DNA of 64,000 nucleotides, from NCBI RefSeq assembly GCF_007845675.1, contig NZ_VOBR01000002.1, positions 248,001-312,000 of the forward strand, in the 5' to 3' direction. Origin of the DNA: Lentzea tibetensis (GTDB taxonomy: Bacteria; Actinomycetota; Actinomycetes; Mycobacteriales; Pseudonocardiaceae). The position numbers were made by a program, and so were the translations under genes. The first letter of the stretch is position 1. Every line of letters begins with the position of its first letter. Under the pieces are notes generated by a model. That model was not told where the DNA came from. It did not search any database and was given only the letters and a program-made list of their open reading frames with translations. Below, piece by piece: positions 9,423-16,300 of the stretch.

Positions 9423-9439
9423 CATCAAGGTTCTTGATG
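9423..9439. promoter_or_regulatory. LysR-type T-N11-A operator between isnA and the LysR gene
   Basis: A perfect dyad, CATCAAG-GTT-CTTGATG, contains TCAAG-N3-CTTGA, which is the T-N11-A pattern recognised by LysR regulators. Toward isnA it sits about where a -35 element would be for the -10-like TATTAG at 9413-9408. Toward the LysR gene, TTGACG (9447-9452) and TAAAAC (9468-9473, 15-bp spacing) form a weak promoter just beyond it. One bound regulator could therefore control both directions. Confidence 0.65.
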
Positions 9440-9501
9440 TCAACGGTTGACGCGCGCGCAGGTAGTTTAAAACCAAACAACATCGCGTAGGCTGCGGTGA
9501 C

Positions 9502-10455
9502 ATGGAGGTCGAGGTACGTCAGCTGCGGATGATCTGCCAGATCGTCAAGTCCGGCAGCATGACGAGAGCCGCGGCCGAGCTGAACATCACCCAGCCCGCG
9601 CTGACCTACCAGCTGCAACGCGCCGAGCGCATGTTCGGCGGTGCGTTGTTCGTGCGCGACCGGCGCGGCACCCGCCCCACCGCACTCGGTGAGCTGGTGC
9701 TCAACTACGCGCGAACCCTGTTGCCGTCGCTGGACAAGCTCGTCAGCGAGACCCGCCTGCGCACCGAGACCGGCGCGGACGTGCCCAGCCTGGTCCGGAT
9801 GGCGTCCCAGCCGTCCCCGGTGGCCGCGCCCGTGGTCCAGCGCCTCGGCGAGCTGCTGCCCGGCAGCGAGCTCGTGGTCCGCCAGCAGCGCAGCGGCCGG
9901 GAGATCCTGGAGCTGATAGCCGCCAGCAACCTCGAGCTCGCCACGGTGCTCGAACACCCGGAGCTCCCGCTGCCCCGGCCGGACGGCGTCGTCCTGCACG
10001 AGATCGTCACGGAGCCGTTGTTCGTCGCCATGGCCGCGACCGGCCCGCTGGCCGACCGCAGCGAGATCAGGCTCGCCGACCTGGCCGAGCAGTCGTGGAT
10101 CCTGCCCGAGGAACTCGAAGTGCAGTGCTCCGAGTACCTGCACCTGGTGTGCCAGCGCGCCGGGTTCACGCCCACCATCGGCTACCGGCTCGGCGGCTTC
10201 ACCGCGCGTGACGTCCTGCGGCGCGGGCTGGCCGTGGCGCTCGCGCAGGCCACCAGCACATTCGGCGACGGCGTGGCCGTGCTGCCCATCGCCGACGTGA
10301 AGACCGAGCTGCGGCACGTGCTCGCCATCGCCGCGGACAGCCCGGTGGCCGTGCACACCGCCGCGTTGCTGGAGGCCGCCGACGCGGGCTACTGGGACAG
10401 CGCCGCCAGGGCGGGCGTGTACCAGCGCTGGCTGACCCGCCGCATGGCCGGGTAG
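9502..10455 (+). CDS. LysR-family regulator, probable regulator of the isocyanide operon
   Basis: 317 residues. The N-terminal winged helix is typical (QLRMICQIVKSGSMTRAAAELNITQPALTYQLQRAE, residues about 7-45), followed by the linker helix and a substrate-binding-like effector domain. It is transcribed away from isnA with a T-N11-A dyad in the shared gap, the classic LysR arrangement in which the protein controls itself and the divergent operon. The effector is unknown; an aromatic amino acid or the isocyanide product is a reasonable guess. Its stop is adjacent to the stop of the convergent P450. Confidence 0.88.
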   Translation: MEVEVRQLRMICQIVKSGSMTRAAAELNITQPALTYQLQRAERMFGGALFVRDRRGTRPTALGELVLNYARTLLPSLDKLVSETRLRTETGADVPSLVRMASQPSPVAAPVVQRLGELLPGSELVVRQQRSGREILELIAASNLELATVLEHPELPLPRPDGVVLHEIVTEPLFVAMAATGPLADRSEIRLADLAEQSWILPEELEVQCSEYLHLVCQRAGFTPTIGYRLGGFTARDVLRRGLAVALAQATSTFGDGVAVLPIADVKTELRHVLAIAADSPVAVHTAALLEAADAGYWDSAARAGVYQRWLTRRMAG

Positions 10456-10456
10456 T

Positions 10457-11542
10457 TCAGCTCCCGGAGGTGACCCTGAGCGCCGCGATCTGCGGCCCGA
10501 CCGGGGTGCCGTCGACCTTGAGATCCAACGGTCGCCATGTGCGCGGGAGTTGGGCGAGCGCGACGGCGACCTGTGCGCGAGTGAGGTGTGCGCCGAGGCA
10601 GAAGTGGGTGCCGCGCCCGAATCCGAGGTGCGGGTTGGGGTTTCGTCCCGGCCGGTGGACGTGGGGATCGGCGAAGACGTCGGGGTCCCTGTTCGCCGAG
10701 ACGACCATCGCCACGACGCGGTCGCCGCGTCGGATCCGGTGGCGACCGATGGTGGTGTCGCGGGTGGCGAAGCGGTCCGTTCCTCCGGCCGGTGGCAAGA
10801 GTCGCAGCAGTTCTTCGACGTCGTCCGGTGCGCCGGGGAAGCGGTCACGGACGAGAACGGCGCTCGCCAGCAGGGTTGTCGTCGTTTCGGTGCCGTTGGT
10901 GAGGAGGAGGGTGCAGAAGTCCGCGACCTCCTGGTCGGTGAGGTCGCTGCGCGCCAACGGGGTGTCGCTGGTGCGCCGCCACGTGCGGAAGTAGTCCGCG
11001 ATCTCGGCGAACGTCCGCTGCGTGTCGTGGGTCGCGCGGGTGCCGATGAACGTCGTCACGGCGTCGGTCCAGCGGGCGAAGCGGGGGTCGGGCTCGATGC
11101 CGAGCAGGTGGCAGATCGTGCGGGTCGGAAGTGGACGCGCGAACGTCTCGATGAAGTCCGCGCCTTCGTGCAGCTCGTTCGCGAGCTGGGCGGCGTCGTG
11201 ACCGATCCTCTCGCGAGTTCGATCGAGGACCCTCTTGGTGAACTGCTGGGCGACCACGGCTCTGAGCGCCGCGTGCCTCGGCGGGTCGGTCGCGATCAGG
11301 CTGCGCAGCACGGGGTTCGCGGCATGCGGTGCTTGCGGGTTGTACCGCAGCTCGTCCGACGAGAACGTGTCGTGGTCGGTCAGCACTCGTCGTGCGTCGG
11401 CGTACCGGTGCACGAACCACGCGCCGTGCTCCCGGCGAACCGGGTCACGCAGTCCTTCGCGCGCCGTCCGCTCGTGCCATTCGAAGATCATGCGTCGAGC
11501 CTGATCCGCTCGCTTTGCCTGCGGCTTGGAGAAAACGGACAT
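10457..11542 (-). CDS. cytochrome P450
   Basis: About 361 residues, slightly short for a bacterial P450. The heme-binding loop is FGRGTHFCLGAHLTR, the I-helix threonine region is LLLTNGTETTTT, and the ExxR motif is EELLR. Soluble bacterial class with ferredoxin partners expected elsewhere. The start is uncertain: ATG 11542 lies inside the end of the AraC gene (98-bp overlap), and ATG 11491 is an alternative; neither has a strong ribosome binding site. The arrangement suggests co-transcription with the AraC regulator. Substrate unknown. It could tailor the isocyanide, but the LysR gene lies between them and runs the opposite way, so this is weak. Confidence 0.82.
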   Translation of the reverse strand: MSVFSKPQAKRADQARRMIFEWHERTAREGLRDPVRREHGAWFVHRYADARRVLTDHDTFSSDELRYNPQAPHAANPVLRSLIATDPPRHAALRAVVAQQFTKRVLDRTRERIGHDAAQLANELHEGADFIETFARPLPTRTICHLLGIEPDPRFARWTDAVTTFIGTRATHDTQRTFAEIADYFRTWRRTSDTPLARSDLTDQEVADFCTLLLTNGTETTTTLLASAVLVRDRFPGAPDDVEELLRLLPPAGGTDRFATRDTTIGRHRIRRGDRVVAMVVSANRDPDVFADPHVHRPGRNPNPHLGFGRGTHFCLGAHLTRAQVAVALAQLPRTWRPLDLKVDGTPVGPQIAALRVTSGS

Positions 11543-12092
11543 CCGCGGGCGAGCACCCGGCCTTGCGGAACTCCGCGAGCAGGTGCGCCTGGTCGTAGCA
11601 CCCGCACCGCACCGCGATGTCGGCCCATCGCCCCCGCGACGCGACCGCCCGGTGCAGCCGGACGACCCGCGCGTACTCCTTGGGCCGCAACCCGACCTCG
11701 ACCGCGAACCGCCGCCTCAACTGCCGTTCGGAGAGCCCCACCAGCCCCGCCAGCTCGGTGATCGCGACACCGGGCGTCGCACGGATCGCCGCGATCGCGC
11801 GAGCCACGACGGCGTCCGGTTCGAGCTCGGCGGACCGGGGCGACGACACCGGCACACCGTCGACCGGCACCTCGTCGGCCGCGATGCCGAACAACGCCCG
11901 GCACGCCCCCGGCCGCAGGTGAAACCCGCTGAGCGGCATCGGCAGCATCCCGCGCCGTGCCACCGTCTCCGGCCCGGTGAGCAGGAACGACCCGTCCGGC
12001 AACCGCACGAGGTCGACGGAGGGCACGGGCAGCTGGGGCGGCAACAACCCCGGCTCCCGCGTCCACACGCGACTCACGTGCTCAGCCTGCAC
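11445..12092 (-). CDS. AraC-family transcriptional regulator
   Basis: 215 residues. The C-terminal half is a double helix-turn-helix of the AraC/XylS type (ITELAGLVGLSERQLRRRFAVEVGLRPKEYARVVRLHRA, then DQAHLLAEFRKAGCSPADVRFLQ). The N-terminal part is short and matches no effector domain I can name. GTG start at 12092. The conserved fold ends at VRFLQ; the last 20 or so residues overlap the start of the P450 gene and may simply be read-through. The overlap suggests that it co-varies with, and perhaps controls, the P450. Confidence 0.8.
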   Translation of the reverse strand: MQAEHVSRVWTREPGLLPPQLPVPSVDLVRLPDGSFLLTGPETVARRGMLPMPLSGFHLRPGACRALFGIAADEVPVDGVPVSSPRSAELEPDAVVARAIAAIRATPGVAITELAGLVGLSERQLRRRFAVEVGLRPKEYARVVRLHRAVASRGRWADIAVRCGCYDQAHLLAEFRKAGCSPADVRFLQAAGKASGSGSTHDLRMARADGARRTA

Positions 12093-12126
12093 ACCACCGA
12101 TTCAACCAGCCACTGGGCGTTGCTAC

Positions 12127-12136
12127 ATACCGGTAT
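12127..12136. promoter_or_regulatory. 10-bp palindrome in the AraC/membrane-protein divergent gap
   Basis: ATACCGGTAT is perfectly symmetrical and is the only obvious structure in the 126-bp gap 12093-12218 between the two divergent genes. It does not match the actinobacterial LexA box. Function unknown. Confidence 0.25.
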
Positions 12137-12218
12137 CTCTGGACGTGTGCCACCCCTCGGCCCGCGTGCTTGTGCCTACCATTCGGCGGATGCCGATCCT
12201 CGGCGCAGGAAGGTGTGG

Positions 12219-12605
12219 ATGAATCCGTGGTTGCCGGTCGCCGCGGCGCTGCTGGCCGCGGTCTGCACCGCAGGGGGTGCGCTCCTCGGAGCTCGTATGA
12301 ACACGGGTGCCGGCGATCGCGCCACCGAGCAACGCGAAGCGCAGGGGCGCCGGGAGGAGTGGTCCAAGCGTTTTCTCGAGATCCTCGCCTACGCCGTTGA
12401 CGAGTCTCCGCGCAAGCGCACCGCGGGTCTCGAGCTCTTGGCGGCGCTGGCCGACTCGGAGCTCGCGGGCCCGGATGAGCGCAAGCTGATGTACGCACTG
12501 ACCGACCGTGTGCTGAATCCACTCCTTCGCGAGATCGAGAAGGACGATCTTGCTTCGGCAACGCCGGAGCTCCCGGATGACGAGGGGCGAGGTCGCGATG
12601 ACTGA
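12219..12605 (+). CDS. small single-span membrane protein of unknown function
   Basis: 128 residues. A hydrophobic helix at about residues 4-25 ([20 protein letters not shown]) anchors the N-terminus; the rest is a charged, probably helical cytoplasmic domain rich in Glu, Arg and Lys. The ATG at 12219 follows GGAAGG at good spacing. The final 8 bases overlap the start of the LexA-like gene, so the two are probably translated from one message. I do not recognise the family. Confidence 0.65.
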   Translation: MNPWLPVAAALLAAVCTAGGALLGARMNTGAGDRATEQREAQGRREEWSKRFLEILAYAVDESPRKRTAGLELLAALADSELAGPDERKLMYALTDRVLNPLLREIEKDDLASATPELPDDEGRGRDD

Positions 12606-13512
12606 GTCACTGCATCCCGATGCCGAGCAGGTCGCCGCCGCGCGTCTCCGGGTCGTGCTGGACCGCAGGACCGGCAGGCGCACGCCGGCCATCATCGAGG
12701 AACTGGCCCGAATGGACATCGACGTGGCTGCACAGGGCCAGATGTCGACTTCTGAGCAGCACGAGGCGCCTGCCTTCGAACCGGACGACACACCAGACGA
12801 GCAAGACCTACACCTCGACACCGGGCTGACCGTCTCAGCACGTCGTCCGGTGGCTTATCAAACATCGGCCTTGCCATTGCTGGTCACCGTGAATCCGGTA
12901 ACCGCGGGCCTCACGCTGCGCCAGCGGAAGGTCCTGGACGTCATCAGGGACTGGGTCGACAGGTTCGGCTACCCGCCGAGCGTGCGCGAGATCGGCGAGG
13001 CGGTCGGGCTGACCTCGACGTCCTCAGTTGCCGTTCAACTGCGGGAACTGGAGCGGAAGGGCTACCTGCGGCGTGATCCGAACCAGCCGCGCGCGATCGG
13101 CATGCTGCCCGCAGAGGTCGCCCCCGCGTCCAAGTCGACGCCCGCCTACGTACCGGTGCTCGGCCGCATCGCGGCCGGGGGGCCGATCCTGGCCGAGGAG
13201 TCGATCGAAGACGTGTTCCCGCTGCCGCGCGAGATCGTCGGTGAGGGCGAGCTGTTCCTGCTGCGCGTCGTCGGTGACTCGATGGTCGACGCGGCCATCG
13301 CCGACGGCGACTGGGTCGTCATCCGCAGGCAGCCGACCGTGGACAACGGCGAGATCGCCGCCGCGGTGATCAACGGCGAGGCGGTGGTGAGGACGTTCAA
13401 GCGTGAGGACGGGCACGTGTGGCTGTCGCCGCACAACCGCGACCATGAGCCGATCGACAGTGACGACGCCACGATCCTCGGCAAAGTGGTGACGGTTCTG
13501 CGGCGTCTCTGA
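12598..13512 (+). CDS. lexA: LexA-type repressor with a long N-terminal extension
   Basis: 304 residues if translated from ATG 12598. From about residue 104 it is a full LexA: winged helix ([36 protein letters not shown]), the Ala193-Gly194 self-cleavage site, and the Ser228/Lys268 catalytic dyad with the 35-residue site-to-Ser spacing usual for LexA. It should repress DNA-damage genes and cleave itself when activated by RecA. The first ~95 residues (acidic, Pro/Glu-rich) are not part of a normal LexA. A GTG at 12889 would give an ordinary-length protein but has no ribosome binding site. Coupling to the membrane-protein gene is also unusual, so this may be a second, specialised LexA. Confidence 0.85.
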   Translation: MTESLHPDAEQVAAARLRVVLDRRTGRRTPAIIEELARMDIDVAAQGQMSTSEQHEAPAFEPDDTPDEQDLHLDTGLTVSARRPVAYQTSALPLLVTVNPVTAGLTLRQRKVLDVIRDWVDRFGYPPSVREIGEAVGLTSTSSVAVQLRELERKGYLRRDPNQPRAIGMLPAEVAPASKSTPAYVPVLGRIAAGGPILAEESIEDVFPLPREIVGEGELFLLRVVGDSMVDAAIADGDWVVIRRQPTVDNGEIAAAVINGEAVVRTFKREDGHVWLSPHNRDHEPIDSDDATILGKVVTVLRRL

Positions 13513-13520
13513 ACAGGGCG

Positions 13521-13555
13521 GCAAGGGGGCCCGCGGAAGGCGCAGGCCCCCTTGC
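13521..13555. terminator. terminator between convergent genes
   Basis: An 11-bp perfect stem (GCAAGGGGGCC with GGCCCCCTTGC) and a 13-base loop sit between the LexA stop and the stop of the convergent secreted-protein gene. The symmetry would let it work in both directions. Confidence 0.7.
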
Positions 13556-13559
13556 CTCG

Positions 13560-14720
13560 CTACGGGTAGACGGCGTGGGGCAGGTCGGCCCGTTCGACCT
13601 TCGCCAGCAGCTTCGCGTAGTCGAAGTCCGCCTTGGCCTTCGCGACCAACCGGTCGCGTTCCTCCCCGCCAGGCACGCCGAGTACCTCGCCAGCCACGTC
13701 GGCCGGAGCCTTGCCCTGCGGAGCCCGCAGGCGCCAGCCCGGCCCGGCGGCGGAGTCCAGCAGCTCAGCGCAGTCCGCGCCGGCGCGGTAGCCGCGTGAC
13801 CTGGCGATCCAGACCAGCAACAGCTTGCCGACCGTGAGGTCCAGCGAGCGGTCCAGTGGCCCGTGCCCGCCCAGCCGCACGTACCGCTCTTCGACGAACC
13901 GGGCCGTGCCCTCGATGAGGTGGTACATGTGTTCGCGCTTGCGGGTCTCCGGCAGCCGGTCGTGGCGGGTGGCGCGGATCGCGAGATAGGTGAGCAGGGC
14001 CGTGCGCGCGGTCGAAGGCCGCTGGCCGGGCGGCAGGGTGAGCACCGCGTCCTCGAGCAGGGCCAGCGCCGCGTTCTCGACGTCGCGCGGGTAGTCGTTC
14101 GGCCAGTACTGGACACCGTCCCCGTGGTCCCACCCGGCCTGGTGGACGTGGAACGCCTCGTGGACCGCGATGCGGCCGAACAACCACGTGCTCGGATCGA
14201 GCACCCAGCCCACCGCGGTGCTGAAGCCGACCAGCCAGGTCAGCTCGCCCGCGACCTCCCGTGCGCCGACCGTGCCGCCCGGATCCTGCGCCGCTTCGAC
14301 GCCCGGACCGCGCGTGATGCGGTGCACCCGCGGCAGGCACAGCGCTCGCGGAAGATCCACCGGCTGTGCGTCGCCGACCTTCGCAGGGTCGCGCGAGTTG
14401 AGCACGTAGGCGTAGTCGACCGGGGCGTCCGCACCGGGGAAGTGACCGCAGATCATGGGGCCGCGGTCGGGCCGGTAGCCGTTCCAGATCTGCCCTGAGT
14501 GCTCGCTGAACGTCGAGTGGATCTGGCTCAGGATCGTGAACAACTGACGGTCCGGTAAGGGCAGGGCGCGCCACACCGGTGAGTCGAAGTCCGGAGGCCG
14601 CACCGGCGTGTCCGGGCCGATCCGGCCCGATGCCCAGGTCGGCAGGCCACCGCTGAACGTGGTCAGCAACGCGAGAGCGGCGCCGCCGCGGATCACGGCG
14701 CGTCGATTGAGATCAGTCAC
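13560..14720 (-). CDS. Tat-secreted protein with HExxH motif, putative metallohydrolase
   Basis: 386 residues from GTG 14720. The N-terminus has a twin-arginine signal (DLNRRAVIRGGAALALL). In the middle, RIAVHEAFHVHQ is an HExxH zinc-binding motif in a helix, so a zinc hydrolase function is plausible, though I do not recognise the family. The third ligand is not obvious. No ribosome binding site of normal strength is seen before the GTG; the open frame extends further upstream but those residues look non-coding (Arg/Ser/Pro-rich). The next gene upstream ends about 50 bp away. Confidence 0.65.
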   Translation of the reverse strand: MTDLNRRAVIRGGAALALLTTFSGGLPTWASGRIGPDTPVRPPDFDSPVWRALPLPDRQLFTILSQIHSTFSEHSGQIWNGYRPDRGPMICGHFPGADAPVDYAYVLNSRDPAKVGDAQPVDLPRALCLPRVHRITRGPGVEAAQDPGGTVGAREVAGELTWLVGFSTAVGWVLDPSTWLFGRIAVHEAFHVHQAGWDHGDGVQYWPNDYPRDVENAALALLEDAVLTLPPGQRPSTARTALLTYLAIRATRHDRLPETRKREHMYHLIEGTARFVEERYVRLGGHGPLDRSLDLTVGKLLLVWIARSRGYRAGADCAELLDSAAGPGWRLRAPQGKAPADVAGEVLGVPGGEERDRLVAKAKADFDYAKLLAKVERADLPHAVYP

Positions 14721-14772
14721 GGAGGGAGTGAATCCAGCCGCGAATACGGGCTGGATAAGCACTCCCCGTCCG

Positions 14773-15198
14773 TCACTTCGGGTCGAGCACGAACACCGGG
14801 ATCTGCCGGTCGGTCTTCTCCTGGTAGTCGGCGTAGGACGGGTAGGCCGCGACGGCCCGCTCCCACCACTCGGCCCGCTCGGCGCCGTCGACCTCGCGGG
14901 CGACGTAGTCACCGGTCACGGTCCCGTCCTGCAGCGCGATCTCGGGGTGCGCCTCGATGTTGTAGTACCAGGTGGGGTGCTCAGGAGCACCGCCCTTGGA
15001 GGCCACGACCGCGTACCTGCCGTCGTGCTCCACCCGCATCACGGGGGTGTAGCGCAGCTTGCCGGTCTTCGCGCCGCGCAGCGTGAGCAGCACGATCGGC
15101 TTGCCGAGGACCTTGATGCCCTCGGTCGTCCCGGTCTCGAGGATCTTCCGCGTCTGGTTCTGCACCCACTCGGTGGGGCTGAGCTCAACGTCTGCCAT
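14773..15198 (-). CDS. deazaflavin (F420)-dependent nitroreductase-family protein
   Basis: 141 residues. The sequence runs through the Ddn/FDOR-A signature: [24 protein letters not shown], then [22 protein letters not shown], where the SKGGAPxHPxW stretch contacts F420. These split-barrel proteins reduce quinones or other substrates with F420H2, typically at the membrane. I chose ATG 15198 because the preceding residues up to 15231 are not conserved in the family. No partner gene is obvious. Confidence 0.85.
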   Translation of the reverse strand: MADVELSPTEWVQNQTRKILETGTTEGIKVLGKPIVLLTLRGAKTGKLRYTPVMRVEHDGRYAVVASKGGAPEHPTWYYNIEAHPEIALQDGTVTGDYVAREVDGAERAEWWERAVAAYPSYADYQEKTDRQIPVFVLDPK

Positions 15199-15351
15199 GC
15201 CCACGATCAACACCTCGCGAGCCGCGATCATTCCCGGCCGTCCGCCTACCTACGCGACTCTCACCGACGCGAAGGACGAGCGCGGCTGGCTGATGATCGC
15301 CAACTTCGTCACCGTCGGCACGCTCACCGGTCTGCTCCGTCGACAACGCCA

Positions 15352-15858
15352 CTAGGTGGACCGAATGACGGCCGTCACGGTGATGTCGACGTACCGGCCG
15401 ATCATGAACCTCGGCGCGCGGATGCCCAGCGTCCTGCGGTCCAGCCGTGCGGTCGCGGTCATCGCCGGTTCGCCGTCCGCGGTGGACAGTTCGACGACGC
15501 CGCTCAGCTCGGTGGAGGTGCCCCTCGCGGTGAGGGTGCCCGCGACCTGCCAGCCGCCTTCGACGGGAGACGCCGACGTCGCGGTGAACGTCATCGTGGG
15601 GTGCCGGTCCAGGTCGAGCAGGCTCGGCTTGCGCAGATCCAGGTCGCGCTTGGCGATCCCCGTGTCGATGGCGCTGAGGTCCAGGGTGCCGTGCACGGCC
15701 AGCAGCGCGCCGTCCGCGCCGATCTCGACGGTTCCTGCGGTGACGGGCACGGTCCCGTTGGCGACGCGACCCAGGTTACCGATCTTGAACGACGCGGTGC
15801 AGCGCGTGAGGTCGGCCCGCCAGGTGCCGGCGGCCAGCGTCTTGGTGGTGGTGGTCAT
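15352..15858 (-). CDS. YceI-family lipid-binding-like protein
   Basis: 168 residues. The pattern AGTWRADLTRCTASFKIGNLG at the start, the DLRKPSLLDLDRHPTMTFT stretch in the middle and RTLGIRAPRFMIGRYVDITVTA at the end match the YceI lipocalin-like beta-barrel that holds polyisoprenoids in some members. No signal peptide is present, so it is probably cytosolic here. ATG 15858 overlaps the stop of the upstream gene by 4 bp. This gene pair is divergent from the LAL regulator, its likely controller. Confidence 0.85.
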   Translation of the reverse strand: MTTTTKTLAAGTWRADLTRCTASFKIGNLGRVANGTVPVTAGTVEIGADGALLAVHGTLDLSAIDTGIAKRDLDLRKPSLLDLDRHPTMTFTATSASPVEGGWQVAGTLTARGTSTELSGVVELSTADGEPAMTATARLDRRTLGIRAPRFMIGRYVDITVTAVIRST

Positions 15859-16175
15859 GACTGCGCTCCGGTGTGGTCGAAAACCTCGTGGACGGGGTAC
15901 ATCTCGACCCGGTCGGCACCCGGCAGCAGCGCCGGGTCCTCACCGGGCAGCAACGAGGTGCTCATGATCGCCTTCTGGGTGTCGATGAGCGCCTGCTCGG
16001 ACTCGGCGATCGACACGACGACCTCCGAGCCGTCGGGTCGCCGCAGCACGTAGGTCCTGATGTTGCCGGGCACCGACGTGGCCGCGGGCTTGATCCGCTC
16101 CTGTGCGGCGAAGTCCGCCGCCGCCAGCTGTTCCGGGGTGCGTGGCCGGTCGAAGTACGTGAGCTGCGCGTGCAT
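15855..16175 (-). CDS. small hypothetical protein coupled to YceI, possible dimeric alpha/beta-barrel
   Basis: 106 residues, no signal peptide or membrane segment. The arrangement (MHAQLTYFDRPRTPEQL... VPGNIRTYVLRRPDGSEVVVSIAESEQALIDTQ) resembles the ferredoxin-like dimeric folds of ABM-type or YciI-type proteins, but I see no decisive motif. It overlaps the YceI start by 4 bp and is the first gene of a two-gene operon divergent from the LAL regulator. Confidence 0.6.
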   Translation of the reverse strand: MHAQLTYFDRPRTPEQLAAADFAAQERIKPAATSVPGNIRTYVLRRPDGSEVVVSIAESEQALIDTQKAIMSTSLLPGEDPALLPGADRVEMYPVHEVFDHTGAQS

Positions 16176-16242
16176 GGCCCGTCTCCTCTCTTCGTGCGGA
16201 CTTGGTGTCGCCGCCGAGTCTTGGCCGGGCGGGCCCGGCGCG

Positions 16243-16285
16243 GATCAGTGCCAGTACGCAGTGCGGTACCGGATCGCCACTGATC
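16243..16285. promoter_or_regulatory. inverted repeat upstream of the LAL regulator
   Basis: GATCAGTG (16243-16250) and CACTGATC (16278-16285) are perfect inverted 8-mers with 27 bp between them, in the divergent gap of the YceI operon and the LAL gene. This suits binding of a dimer or a looped tetramer. The right arm ends 15 bp before the GTG at 16301. Confidence 0.35.
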
Positions 16286-16300
16286 GGAGATACTCCTGAG

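Noticed and set aside
9437-9490. 17-codon plus-strand frame in the isnA/LysR gap, 15 bases after an AGGAGG
   Set aside because: The spacing is too long for initiation and the frame overlaps the T-N11-A dyad; a leader peptide cannot be supported.
15199-15351. Plus-strand open stretch ending in VGTLTGLLRRQRH between the deazaflavin reductase and YceI genes
   Set aside because: No ribosome binding site and the upstream part is antisense to the reductase gene. It could be the remnant tail of a lost gene but nothing supports it beyond an open frame.
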